From NCBI GenBank assembly GCA_026874595.1, contig CM049313.1:72038659-72102658 (forward strand): a stretch of 64,000 nucleotides of DNA, written 5' to 3'. This document shows, in pieces, positions 48,485 through 60,599 of this stretch. Position 1 is the first letter of the stretch. The number at the start of each line of letters is the position of its first letter. The translations under genes were made by a program, and so were the position numbers. The notes beneath the pieces are model-generated. The model had not been told where the DNA came from and did no database searches. It saw only the letters and a list, made by a program, of their open reading frames with translations. This stretch comes from Sipunculus nudus. Lineage: Eukaryota; Annelida; Sipuncula; Golfingiida; Sipunculidae.

Positions 48485-48745
48485 TATTTATTTTGTGTCC
48501 TAAGCCACGGTAATTCTTAAACCTGAAATCTAAATAAAAAATGTGAGCTGTAAGTGTATCGCATGTGATTGGCACGTACTCGACATATCACTATTTTCAT
48601 TCCGTATTATAAAGCATTCGCATAAATGTCTTACACAAGAGTAAAACATAGGTTTCAAAGTATAACGAACAGTATCCTGTTGATCATGGAACAGACGTTT
48701 CCAACAAAGTCCGTTTTCTGTTTCACTGTTTAGATCTCAGTCTCT

Positions 48746-49155
48746 GCTCTCAGAACCGTCCTTTGCAAAGTGAGCATATATATAGATTTTCTTCCCCACA
48801 CTAGTGACATCTGTTGGTGACAATTCACACGAAGTTTTCGGGCACGATCTATCGACATACAAAATCATATTGATTATACAATTAATGATAAAAGAGAAAA
48901 GGGTCTTTTTCTAACAGGAAGGTTCTTGTAGGAGGCGATTGCATATAAATGCTCTCAGAACCGTCCTTTGCAAAGTGAGCATATATATAGATTTTCTTCC
49001 CCACACTATTGACATCTGTTGGTGACAATTCACACGAAGTTTTCGGGCACGATCTATCGACATACAAAATCATATTGATTATACAATTAATGATAAAAGA
49101 GAAAAGGGTCTTTTTCTAACAGGAAGGTTCTTGTAGAAGGCGATTGCATATAAAT
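48746..49155. repeat. Recent 205-bp tandem duplication
   Basis: 48746-48950 and 48951-49155 are head-to-tail copies. By eye only two bases differ (CACTAGTGAC versus CACTATTGAC, and GTAGGAGGCG versus GTAGAAGGCG), so identity is about 99%. The small open frames on the minus strand are copies of each other and do not look coding. Confidence 0.96.
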
Positions 49156-49159
49156 GATA

Positions 49160-50080
49160 TCTGGTATTGAAATCAGAAATATAGGCTTTCAGAACCCGAT
49201 CCCATGCAGCTGTTGACCGTAATACGTGCAGTGCGCACGCTCGTGAAATGGGTCTAATACGCAAGAAAGATTTGACTTCTAAGGAAACCAAACGTTTTGA
49301 GCAGTCCCCACATGCAAGTAAAATTACTGCCAAAACAAAGAGGGTATATAGGCACGCGGTATAATCGGACAAGAATTACCTAATGAGGGTTTGGGTGTCT
49401 CTGGGTGAAAAAAAATACTCATTAACAAATCAAGCCCCAGGTGCGTAGATTAAAACAGCTTCCACTTTAATCATCGCAAATCACTGCATTGTGCGCATGT
49501 CACTGTGATTGATACAAAAACACACTAGCAGTGTTGGATTTAATCATAAAAAACTCAAGAGGGCCGGAAATATACACTTCATTTCGTAAATTTAGCCCCT
49601 CATATTTTCTTCTTCTATGTTTGATTCCTGAGAGCTCCAAGTGACATTAGTGCTGTGTCATTAATTAGCTTTCTTTCTCACCCTCATTAAACACAGCGAA
49701 TAATTAAAAAATAAAATCGGCAAATTATCATGAATTTCATTCAGAACTTCGCCTTAAGCAATTCAACCTGCTCGCGTGCGCAGCTTGTTATTGAATATGG
49801 TTTTAGACGATTTACGTCACAGCTTGTGGCAACCACAAGCAGCTTCTGTAAACACATTATCACATCTTACGACATCTACTGGAATTGGTGCTCTTTTTAT
49901 TTCTTTCCGTTACAGTGCTGGTTTTGTCATTTAAAACGTTACCTTGCTTACCTGCAAGTATTATGCAATTGTTTGATACACATGCACCAATGCCTTCACT
50001 TTACAGTTCCAGCGGAATTTCCGATATACATGTATTCTAAATCCTCAGGGGCTTAAAATGGGCTGTTATCCACATCTCCT
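49160..50080. promoter_or_regulatory. Complex non-repetitive block, candidate conserved non-coding DNA
   Basis: About 0.9 kb of complex sequence without repeats. A 108-codon frame at 49730-50056 (plus) has no recognisable domain and starts in AT-rich DNA. A regulatory role is a guess from composition. Confidence 0.28.
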
Positions 50081-51011
50081 TTCAAATATAACATATGGAA
50101 GTTGGCCAGATAAGTGACACTCGAAATGACTGAAAAATGACATTAAAAAAAATATTACCTATTTATGTTGACAACCGGATGCAGACAATTAACCATGCAA
50201 GAAGGAGTTGAAAGTTAATACTGTTCAATTCGGAATACCATGTGTCTGTATCAAGTTATCAACCCACTTTAGTCCATGCATTTACGTCAAACTCACAAAG
50301 CCCTGGAAATAATCGACAGTGTACGACCAAAGAGTGTGAAGGCAACGTCACCATGTGTCATGTCCCAGAAATATTGAATATACATCATTATTGTTGTACA
50401 ACATATTGAACAAGTAAATGTTAAGTTAAAAATAGTGGCAACACGTATACCGGTAACTTATTCATTCTGGTATAAATATACGGCTGTCCTAAGACCAGTA
50501 TGGAAATAATACAAACCAAAGCGGCTAATAACATAAAATTATTATCTGTCAGATATCTTGCGTAAAATGGAACTATTGTTTCAGCTAAGACCATTCTTGG
50601 CATATATATTGGAAGATGTCATTTTATTTAATTCCTGTTTGTTTCTGTATATATTGAAGAATATGGCTAATAATAAAACAAGGTTTGTAAAATTCTTTAA
50701 GCATGTCATGTCAGAATGTTTTGGGCTTTTATGGAATAATATCTTACAATTAAATTCAAAGGGAAGCTTTCATTGACAGAAAGAAATGACATGCTATATG
50801 CCGCCAGTTTTTTACCGTGCTAAAAAGTAGTGATAGTAATCCTCCGTTTCCCGCCACTGAACGAGTTTAAAAATCACCAGTGATGCCAATTAAACTCCTC
50901 ATATATGTACAATATTCACCAAAGACAGATCTACAGACGAATACATCAAGCAAGATTTCAGGCTGAGACACCAATCCACTACTGAGAAAATGTGCATCGA
51001 TGTATTCTATA
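50081..51011. other. AT-rich spacer; no gene recognised
   Basis: Unique sequence without recognisable structure, running up to the first element end of the nested cluster. Confidence 0.6.
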
Positions 51012-51379
51012 AAAAGTGACCCTTGCGTCATGATGCTCTGCTGACCAGGAAGAGATTCACAAAAGGAATTCTATCATCTGAATGCCAAATTTTGTAGGTA
51101 GTATTCCCATTCATCTGTAACAATTAAAGTTCTTCAAGCGGATACAATTTGTGCTCCGTCTGACTTGACTAGGTATCCGAAATAATTTTTTTTTGGCTGT
51201 AGTTCACAAAATATAGGTCATCAGAGCTTATTTCAGGTTTCCAAAGAGATTTGACTAGGACCTCCCTGGATGTGCATTTAGAAGTTTCTAGGACTAACCA
51301 TTACAATTTGTGCCTTGAAAACGGATGGACTGCTTCATCTGAAGGTCTAAATAATAAATGGAATAATGCGTAAAAAGTA

Positions 51380-52020
51380 AAAATCAATACAGGTGGCGCC
51401 AGTCTTTAGAAAATGATACAACACAATGATCAATATTCATGGAAAGAATCATGAGAATCAATGCATTAGTTATTCAGATACTGGAGCTTTTTGTATCACA
51501 TTTTTTATTATTCGGGGGGGGGGGTACTTTTGAGCCCCATAACTCAAGAGGATCTAGGTCACAGTAAGCTAATTTCAGGTTTCCGATGAGATATTTCATG
51601 GACCTCCATGGGTGTAATGTAAGTAGATTCTAGGCCTGATGGATACAAATTGAGCCTCATTTGATTGACTGGATGCTTAAAATCATGTTTTCAGCATGTA
51701 GATTGCAAAATATAGATCATCATGACCTAATTTCAGGTTTCCATGATGACTGACCTAGAACCTCCTTGGATGTACAGATAATACAGATTTTACAGAAAAT
51801 TTCTAGGTCTAACAGTTACGATTTGTGCCCTGTTTACGGACGGACTGCTCCTCTTATGGTATTAAAAGGCCTACAGGCATAATGCGAACTGTGCAAAGTT
51901 TGGGAGTATGAATGGAGGTTTATTTTTAAAATTTACTATTGATCCTCTTAAGTCCTGCATATCTACCTTAGTCATTATGATTTCAGCAAAATGGACGTTT
52001 CGGACCTGCAAGTTTCAGAC
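51380..52020 (+). repeat. Diverged B-type units
   Basis: Contains ATACAGGTGGCGCCAGTCTT, CATGATCAATATTCATGG-like text, a G10 run before GTACTTTTGAGCCCC, then GACCTAATTTCAGGTTTCC and the GTTTACGGACGGACTG tail, in the order of the B unit. Confidence 0.75.
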
Positions 52021-52069
52021 TAGGACATTTTAAAACTAAAATATGTGGGAAGTCGACAATCGACTATGT

Positions 52070-55040
52070 GTATCCCGCAGAAATATGAGTGGGACGGATA
52101 GAGTAAGGCATGGATTAAGTGGCAAGGGGAATAGAATGAGGTGTGTTGCATATTAGCATGCATGTCTGCAGCGTAAACGTGAATGTAGGTGGTGCCACCT
52201 GTCATAAAATCGAGAAAATTGTCCAGGATGTATAAACCTGCAAAATTTCAGGTGGAAAAGTCAAACCACTGCTGATATATGAGTGATTTTATCCCAAGGC
52301 AGATGAACAGATGGACGCTGTGCATAAATGGTTGCAGGTGGCGCCACCAGTTTTGGTTATGATGAAAAGCTATGTGAGATCTATACACATGCAAAATTTT
52401 GGCCTTATCGGTCAAACGGATCCAGAGATATGAGCTATCTGCAGAGTAAACTTGAATGTAGGTGGTGCCACCTGTCATAAAATCGAGAAAGCTGTCCAGG
52501 ATATATAAACCTTCAAAATTTCAGGTGGAAAAGTCAAACCACTGCTGAGATATGAGTGATTTTATCCAAAGGCAGATGAATAGATGGACGCTGTGCATAA
52601 ATGGTTGCAGGTGGCTCCACCAGTTTTGCCTATGATGAAGAGCTATGAGAGATCTATATACATGCAAAATTTTGGCGCAATCGGTCAAATGGTTCCCGAG
52701 ATATGAGCTTGGATGTCTGCAGAGTAAACGTGAATGTAGATGGCGCCACCTGTCATACAATCGACAAAATTGTCCAGGATGTACAAACCTGCAAATTTCA
52801 GGTGATTAAGTCAAACCACTGCTGAGATATGAGTGATTTTATCCTAAAGCAGATGAACAGATGGACGCTGTACATAAGTGTTTGCAGGTGGCGCCACCAG
52901 TTTTGCCTATGATGAAGAGCTATGTGAGATCTATACACAAGCAAAATTTTGGCCAAATCGGTCAAACGGTTCCCAAGATATGAGCTTGGATGTCTGCAGA
53001 GTAAACCTGAATGTAGGTGGCGCCACCTGTCATAAAATCAAGAGAACTGTCCAGGATGTATAAACCTGCAAATTTCAGGTGATTAAGTCAAACCACTGCT
53101 GAGATATGAGTGATTTTATCCTAAAGCAGATGAACAGATGGACGCTGTACATTAGTGTTTGCAGGTGGCGCCACCTGTTTTGCCTATGATGAAGAGCTAT
53201 GTGAGATCTATAAACAAGCAAAATTTTGGCCCAATCAGTCAAACGGTTCCCGAGATATGAGCTTGGATTTCTGCAGAGTAAACCTGAATGTAGGTGGCGC
53301 CACCTGTCATAAAATCAAGAGAACTGTCCAAGATGTATAAACCTGCAAAATTTCAGATGGAAAAGTCAAACCACTGCTGATATATGTGTGATTTTATCCC
53401 AAGGCAGATGAACAGATGGACGCTGTGCATAAATGGTTGCAGGTGGCGCCACCAGTTTTGCCTATGATGAAGAGCTATGTGAGATCTATACACGTGCAAA
53501 ATTTTGGCCTAATCGGTTAAATGGATCCAGAGATATGAGCTAACTGCAGAGTTAACTTGAATGTAGGTGGTGCCACCTGTCATAAAATCGAGAAAGCTGT
53601 CCAGTATATATAAACCTAAAAAATTTCAGGTGGAAAAGTCAAACCACTGCTGAGATATGAGTGATTTTATCCCAAGGCAGATTAACAGATGGACGCTGTG
53701 CATAAATGGTTGCAGGTGGCGCCACCACTTTTGCCTATGATGAAAAGCTATGTGAGATATATACACAAGCAAAATTTTGGCCCAATCGGTCAAACGGTTC
53801 CCGAGATATGAGCTTGGATGTCTGCAGATTAAACCTGAATGTAGGTGGCGCCACCTGTCATAAAATCGAGAAAGCTGTCCAGGATGTATAAACCTGCAAA
53901 ATTTCAGGTGGATAAGTCAAACCACTGCTGAGATATGAGTGATTTTATCCCTAGGCAGATGAACAGATGGACGCTGTGCATAAATGGTTGCAGGTGGCTC
54001 CACCAGTTTTGCCTATAATGAACAGCTATGTGAGATCTATACACAAGCAAAATTTTGGCCCAATCGGTCAAACGGTTCCCGAGATATGAGCTTGGATGTC
54101 TGCAGAGTAAACCTGAATGTAGGTGGCGCCACCTGTCATAAAATCAAGAGAACTGTCCAGGATGTATAAACCTGCAAAATTTCAGGTGGAAAAGTCAAAC
54201 CACTGCTGATATATGAGTGATTTTATCCCAAGGCAGATGAACAGATGGACGCTTGCATAAATGGTTGCAGGTGACGCCACCAGTTTTGCCTATGATGAAG
54301 AGCTATGAGAGATCTATACACATGCAAAATTTTGGCGCAATCGGTCAAACGGTTTAAGAGATATGAGCTTGGATGTCTGCAGTGTAAACGTGAATGTAGG
54401 TGGTGCCACCTGTCATAAAATCGAGAAACCTATCCAGGATGTACACACCTGCAAATTTCAGGTGATTAAGTCAAACCACTGCTGAGATATGAGTGATTTT
54501 ATCCCAAGGCAGATGAACAGATGGACGCTGTGCATAAATGGTTGCAGGTGGCGCCACCAGTTTTGCCTATGATGAAGAGCTAGGTGAGATCTATGCACAT
54601 GCAAAATTTTGGCAAAATCGGTCAAACGGTTCTCGAGATATGAGTTTGGATGTCTGCAGAGTAAACCTGAATGTAGGTGGCGCCACCTGTCATAAAATCG
54701 AGAAAGCTGTCCAGGATGTATAAACCTGCAAAATTTCAGGTGGAAAAGTCTTACCACTGCTGAGATATGAGTGATTTTATCCCAAGGCAGATGATCAGAT
54801 GGACGCTGTGCAAAAATGGTTGCAGGTGGCGCAACCATTTTTAGTGTATGTTATAAAGCTATCAAAGGGCTACAATTATGCAAAATTTTTAGCCTGATCG
54901 GTCAAACGGTTTCCGAGATATGTGGGTTTATGTGTGGAAACAGACGCAAAAATGGACGCTTGGCAGCGAGGAAAGGTCAGAGGTCAACCAAAAACTCGGG
55001 CGCAGCAGTTGACATGTGACCTGATGATAAACCCGATTCG
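52070..55040 (+). repeat. A-type tandem array: 277-bp units built from two ~139-bp halves
   Basis: The array begins with GTATCCCGC, as the A element at 35442 does, and contains about ten 277-278-bp units. Each unit has two related halves. Both carry GGTGGCGCCACC (or GGTGGTGCCACC), CAAAATTT and GAGATATGAG in order, so the palindrome recurs about every 139 bp. The right margin (GGGTTTATGTGTGGAAACAG, from about 54924) matches 36362-36420. Sixty-one-codon ATG frames recur at the unit period, but the unit length is not a multiple of three and no continuous frame exists. Confidence 0.93.
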
Positions 55041-55104
55041 CTTAAAATGCAAACCAAGTTTTTTTCAGTTGAAAGATATTGTTCCAATAATCTGGGAATT
55101 CTGC

Positions 55105-55167
55105 ATCTAGACATTGTGTCTAGACGTCTAGACGCTGTGTCTAGACGTCTAGACACATTGTCTAGAC
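55105..55167. promoter_or_regulatory. Cluster of five palindromic SMAD-binding elements
   Basis: Perfect GTCTAGAC octamers occur at 55118-55125, 55126-55133, 55139-55146, 55147-55154 and 55160-55167, with a near match (ATCTAGAC) at about 55105. GTCTAGAC is the known palindromic Smad3/Smad4 site. The cluster lies in a short gap between an A-type array and an inverted composite element. Binding and function are not shown. Confidence 0.5.
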
Positions 55168-55379
55168 ACCCACCAGAGCCCACCTGTTTGTACTGAGTGA
55201 CCTCTTGACTTGGCTGCTGAAACTCAGCATGTTGTCAAATCTGTTTTCAAACACAGAAAGCCTTTTTCAATTGGCTACAATGCTTTTTAGCTCAGCTGAC
55301 TATAAGTCATCTGAGCTATAGCCATCACTCTTTGTCCGTCGTCCGTCTGTCCGTCTGTCCGTTAACCAGGCACAAATCT

Positions 55380-56215
55380 TAACCGCTATACCTAGAATCT
55401 TGTAACTTGACAATCTGAGAGGTCTATGAAAAATCTCCTTGGAAACCAGAAATTACCCATATCCTTCGAGCTATGGGGCCCCAAAGTACCCCCCCCCCCC
55501 GAATAGTAAAATAAATCATACAAAAACTTCAATATCTCATTAACTACATCACTGATGGTCATGATTTTTGGCATACATATTGATCATGAGATGTTCCATC
55601 AGTTCCTGCAGACTGGTAGCACCACCTGTATATGTTCGGGTTTTTTACAAATTTTTTTCTCTATTTTTGAGACCTTTAAAAATGTGAACATCTGTTAACA
55701 GTGCAGAAATCGTAAAGACTGGACGTAGAATCTTTATTCTTGAGACATTGAGAGACCTATGAAAAGTCTCCATGGAAACCAGAAATTAGGTCTCTGTTAG
55801 CCATATCCTATGAGCTATGGGGCCCTAAAGTACACCCAAGAATAGTAAAAAATTTCATACAAAAACTTCAATATCTCATTAACTTCATCATTGATGGTCA
55901 TGATTTTTGGCATACATATTGATCATGAGATGTTCAATCAGTTCCTGCAGACAGGTGGCACCACCTGTATATGTTCGGGTTTTTTACAATTTTTTTTCTC
56001 TATTTTTGAGACCTTTAAAAATGTGAACATCTGTTAACAGTGCAGAAATCGTAAAGACTGGACGTAGAATCTTTATTCTTGAGACACTGAGAGACCTATG
56101 AAAAGTCTCCATGGACACCAGAAATTAGGTCTCTGTTAGCCATATCCTTTGAGCTATGGGGCCCTAAAGTACACCCAAGAATAGTAAAAAAATTCATACA
56201 AAAACTTTTGATAGT
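55380..56215 (-). repeat. Inverted B-type tandem units
   Basis: Two and a half B units on the minus strand. CATGATTTTTGGCATACATA, GATGTTC-ATCAGTTCCTGCAG and GCACCACCTGTATATGTTCG recur at about 55560 and 55900. The last unit breaks off at about 56210 after CATACAAAAACTT. Confidence 0.85.
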
Positions 56216-57290
56216 ATCTTTGGAGACATGAAAGAGGATTGATTCATTCATTTTTATTGACAAATGGAGTGCTATTGTCACACAGATTTTGACTTGGCCA
56301 TATTACTTATAAGCAGCACATATAATAAAAGAGTTTAACTGTTAATTAAAATTTAATAACAAATATTGTGCTAATATAGTTTTTATTAAAATAATAATAA
56401 GAAAATCATATGATTTTTTAAAATAAAATATAACTGAAATGATTATTGAAATAATATTATAGAATATATTCATGAATGCATTCATGAGTACGCTTTGAAA
56501 GTATCTGCACTGGTATTCAAATACTTCTATTTTTACCTGAATTCCCATTCTTATGCTATAAAATTTTTTAATGCAGTACATATTCATATTCGTATTCAAA
56601 TACATTTGCAAAGCATTCGCACCATGTCTAGTATTTATTCAGTTTAAGCCAAACAATGATGTTGAGAATCCAGAATATACAAAATTCACAAATTTAAATA
56701 ATGATCATAAGTACCTGGTTTTATGGCTTTTATTTATATAAAAAAAAACAAATGTAATATATTCAGTTTGGACTACTTTCACATCAATCTATACACTAGA
56801 CACAGTAGGAATCTAGATTAATATTATCAACTGCATCTTTGTCTATCATTAATTTCCTTCATATGATCCCTAATGATTAGTAATGAATAATATGATTTAT
56901 TTTTTTAACATTAAAATTTCACTGAAAAATACCATAGGTGACTGCATGGTGTTATTTGGAATAACATTGACATTGACATTCTATCCATCCATACAAGATT
57001 CTTACATCATCAGTAACTGCAAGTTAATTGCCTGTTACTCATCAACTAACCAATTCCTTTTCTATAAATTTTTATTTAATTTGTTATAAAAAAACAATAC
57101 AAAATTATTAATTTATTGTCAATTGTTATGTTGTTTTTTAAAACAACTACTAGATGAGTTGGGTTGGACACCTGGATCAACTGTGGCTGGGCATTAGCTG
57201 TCTGGCTGCCCCAGTGTATCCTTCGCTCAAGCATGCATAATCGGATGAAAGGTCAACAAGGTCAACATACAGGTGACTGAAGAGGGGCTG
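56216..57290. other. AT-rich unique segment inside the nest; no gene recognised
   Basis: Unlike the repeats around it, this stretch shows no copy elsewhere in the window. Short frames on both strands are unconvincing. Confidence 0.55.
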
Positions 57291-58732
57291 GATTGAGCCT
57301 GGGTCTGACATGGTCTCATAAAAACATTAATAAAAGCTACAATATTTGGCCAATTTTTTTCAGCTTTCTAAACTACCAAGATGAAATCCTTATGTGTGCA
57401 TGATATGAAAATTTATCAACAGTGCTCTCAGGAAACAAACGTGCCATGGTCGAAGACGGGCAAAATTTAAGGTACAAATTTTATATTTTTAATAATAACT
57501 TATAAAATTTGAAAAATTCAGAACTAATTTTTGGTATTTAATTGAATCTTGATTAAATGATGTTACATCCCTGACAAAAAATCTCTAGCTTCAGCAATCC
57601 TCTTGTTAAGGGAGTAAATATATTTCTTGATTTTTTAAAAAGTGCATTATGTTTGGGCCCATAACTTAAAACAATTACGCAATACTTACATCAATCTGGC
57701 ATGTGCATAGCGAATGTATAGAAAAATATGTATAATATATATGATCAAAGTCAGATTAGTGGTTTTGATATTAGGCAGTCTTACAGTGTAACAATGGGTT
57801 TTAATGGAAAAATGAAGTTTTTCATCAATATTTCGAAGGAATTAAGTCCTAGTGATCAAATTCTTGGCATGGTAGGGGATTTTGGAGACATCTAACTATA
57901 TGCCAAATTTTAGAACTTAGAACTGAAGCTGGGGAGCAGAGCTCTAGCAAACTGCATAACACTAGCTTGATGTAAACAATATGTGACATGGTGCTTGAAA
58001 ACTTGAATAAAATCTACAGTTTTTGATCAACTGGTTTCAAATTTTTGGTGTTAACAGACAAAATGCTAACAAAAACATGCTGTGAAAATTAACTCCACAA
58101 TACTTACAGGAAAAAAACGTGCCATGGTCAAACTTGGGCAAAATTTAAGGTACCAATTTTATATTTTTGCCAATATTTTAAAAAATTCAACAGATTTTGA
58201 TCTAATTTTTTGGTATACAATTAAATTATGATCAATTAAAGTTGTATAACTGAAAAAAGTCCCTATCTTTAACACTTTTGGTCTTAAGTGACCAAATATC
58301 TTTCCTGATTTTTTTACAAAGTCCATTATGTTTGGGCCCATAACTTTTTTAAATTATATAATAATGACTTAATTTCTGGCATGTACATAGGAACAATATA
58401 TAGGAATATTTATGGTAAATATGAAGGAAACCAGATGAGTGGTTTTGATATTAGGCAGTCCTGAAGTGTGAAAATAGATTTCTAATAAAAAATTGAGGTT
58501 TTTCCTTAATATCTTGAAGGAACGGAGTCCTATTGACCCAATTTACGGCATGGTAGGAGAGTTTGGGGACATCTAACTGTATGGCGAATTTTAGATTAGT
58601 AGGTCCAATGGTGTCAAAACGTGCCAGTCTTACGGAAGGACATCCGGATGGAAGGACGGACGGACGGCCGGACGAACAATGGACCACGACTATAGCTCAG
58701 ATGACTTATAGTCAGCTGAGCTAAAAAAAACT
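57290..58732 (+). mobile_element. D-type element: two ~680-bp repeats and a hairpin end
   Basis: Two diverged direct copies start near 57430 and 58110. Each has CGTGCCATGGTC, GGGCAAAATTTAAGGTAC, TTATGTTTGGGCCCATAACT and GGCATGGTAGG in order. The element ends with GGAC-rich short repeats and the hairpin TAGCTCAGATGAC-TTATA-GTCAGCTGAGCTA, the same end used by the composite elements. Confidence 0.75.
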
Positions 58733-58734
58733 GC

Positions 58735-59870
58735 AACAACACAATAACTACAACACTGATGGTCATGATTTTTGGCATACATATTGATCATGAGATGTTC
58801 CATCAGTTCCTGCAGACTGGTGGCGCCACCTGTATTTTTTCAAATTTTTACAATTTTTTTCTCAAATTTTGAGACCTTTAAGGATGTAGTTATCTGTCAA
58901 CAGGGTACAAATCGTGACAACTGGAGCCAGAATCTTCATTCTTGATACACAGGGAGACCCATGAAAAGTCTCCTTGGAAACCTGAAATAAGGTCTCTGTT
59001 ATACATATCCTTTGAGCTATGACGCTCCAAAATACAGTTCAGAATAATGAAAAATTTGATACAAAAGCTGAAGTATCTGAAAAACTAATGCAGAGATCAC
59101 CATAATTGTTTGCATGGTTATGATTTTTGGCATACATATTGATCATGATATGTCCCATCAGGTCCTGCACACTGGTAGCGCCACCTGTATTTTTCGATTT
59201 TTTTACGAATTGTTTTACTCTATTTTTGAGACCTTTAAAAATGTGAACATCTGTTAACAGGGCAAAATCGTAAAGACTGGACCTAGAATCTTCATTCTTG
59301 ACACAGGGAGAGAACTATGAAAAGTCTCCATGGAAACCTGAAATAAGGTCTCTGTTACCCATATCCTAAGACCTGTGGGGCACTAAATTACGCCTCAAAA
59401 TAATGGAAAATTTTGTACAAAAGCTGAAGTGTCTGAACAACTAATGCAGGGATCACCATAACTGTTTGCATGGATATTGATCATGGAGTGTTTCATTAGT
59501 TTCTGCAGACTTGTGGCACCACCTATATTTGTTCGGGTTTTTTTTACGAATTTTTTTCTCTCTATTTTTGAGACCTTTAAAGATATGAACATCTGTTAAC
59601 AGGGCACAAATCATAACTGGACCTAGAATCTTCATTCTTGACACACAGGGGGACCCATGAAAAGTCTCCATGGAAACCTGAAATAAGTACTCTGTTACCC
59701 ATATCCTTTGAGCTGTATGGCTCCAAAATATCCCCCAAAATGATGAAAAATTTGTTACAAAAACTGCACTATTTTTACGAATTTTTTTTCTCTATTTTTG
59801 AGATATATAAATACAGACACAATCGTGGCCTGTTGGTTAATCTGTTTGATGCTTAGCTGAATAGATATAT
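58735..59870 (-). repeat. Inverted B-type tandem units
   Basis: Three further B units on the minus strand, with CATGATTTTTGGCATACATA recurring at about 58765 and 59128, and TGGCGCCACCTGTATTT-type text at 58820 and 59177. Spacing is irregular because of deletions. Confidence 0.82.
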
Positions 59871-59953
59871 ACTACGATTCAAATGATAAAATTTCCTTTT
59901 GCGAATCTCTTCCCAGTTAGCTGAGCGTCATGACCCATGGGTCACTTGTTTAA

Positions 59954-60599
59954 AGCTGTATTTACCCATTCTATTCTTATAAAACTGTCAGAACCCTACC
60001 ATAGAATAATTCTTGTAAAGTTTAAACCAATCACCTTAACAGTTTCATCATAATCAGTTTATAAGCCAGAAGAGTTGAAAATTACATTTTTGCTCGTAAA
60101 AACACTTCTCTGTAGGTGGCGCCACCAATACCTCAATTTCAGATATGACATATGTGACAAACATTGGTATAAAATTTGGTGATTATAGCTCTAGCCGTTT
60201 CTGAGATTTCAATTTTAGTGTGCCTTTTTTGGACAGATGACTTAGTTCAACCTCCTGTAACTCGGCCCAAAATCTCCGAACTGGAACCATTCGAACAAAC
60301 TTGAGAAAGATTGTTCAAGGGATCATTTCTGTGAAATATTGGATAATTTGGCTGGACAGTTTCGGAGAAGAAGATTTTAAAGCTTTTTTAGCTTTTTGCC
60401 TATAGAATCAAAGAAAATGCAGTTAGAAAAAAATAAACAAAATCCGACAGAGTTTTTCAGATGACTAATTATTTGTAAAAAAATTGGTGATGCTAGCTTC
60501 TGCCGTTTTGAGCTATGGTTAACGTACAGACGACGCACGACGCATGACGCACGACTCACGACGGACGACACCGCACCATCGCATAAGCTCACAGGTTCG
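59954..60599. other. Segment with a single GGTGGCGCCACC site and a CGACGCACGA-rich tail
   Basis: It contains TAGGTGGCGCCACCAAT at about 60114 and ends with short GACGCACGAC-type repeats (60525-60570). It looks like another repeat family sharing the palindrome. An open frame on the minus strand (60377-60592) is unsupported. Confidence 0.5.

Larger units (their letters stand above)
46803..48510. mobile_element. TIR element with CTCGAGAT arrays at both ends
   Basis: The left end (CGGTGGCTGATTAGGACAC, from 46803) is the inverted counterpart of the right end (GTGTCCTAAGCCACGG, to 48510). TA dinucleotides flank both, as in TA-target elements such as Tc1/mariner relatives. Inside each end lies an array of overlapping ATCTCGAGAT palindromes: about 285 bp on the left (46837-47122) and 63 bp on the right (48421-48484). 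Inverted homology extends further in (TAAAGCAAAGCAACTTTAAG near 47145, inverted near 48340). A G19 run (47641-47659) and a C18 run (about 48178-48195) lie within. There is no transposase frame. Confidence 0.75.
55288..59953 (-). mobile_element. Inverted composite element with B-type units and a nested insertion
   Basis: On the minus strand it starts at about 59953 with AAGTGACCCATGGGTCATGA, the palindromic left end, and finishes at 55288 with the TAGCTCAG hairpin. Inverted B-type units occupy about 55400-56215 and 58740-59870. The middle holds unrelated AT-rich sequence (56.2-57.3 kb) and a plus-oriented D-type element (57.3-58.73 kb) that seems to have inserted into it. Confidence 0.65.

Noticed and set aside
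52878-54723. Series of near-identical 61-codon ATG frames at the repeat period
   Set aside because: The unit is 277-278 bp, not a multiple of three, and each frame ends within its unit; several units have stops or lost starts. The similarity reflects DNA homogenisation.
54458-54838. 126-codon frame on the minus strand across the A-type array
   Set aside because: Antisense reading of the same repeat, present intact in only one place.
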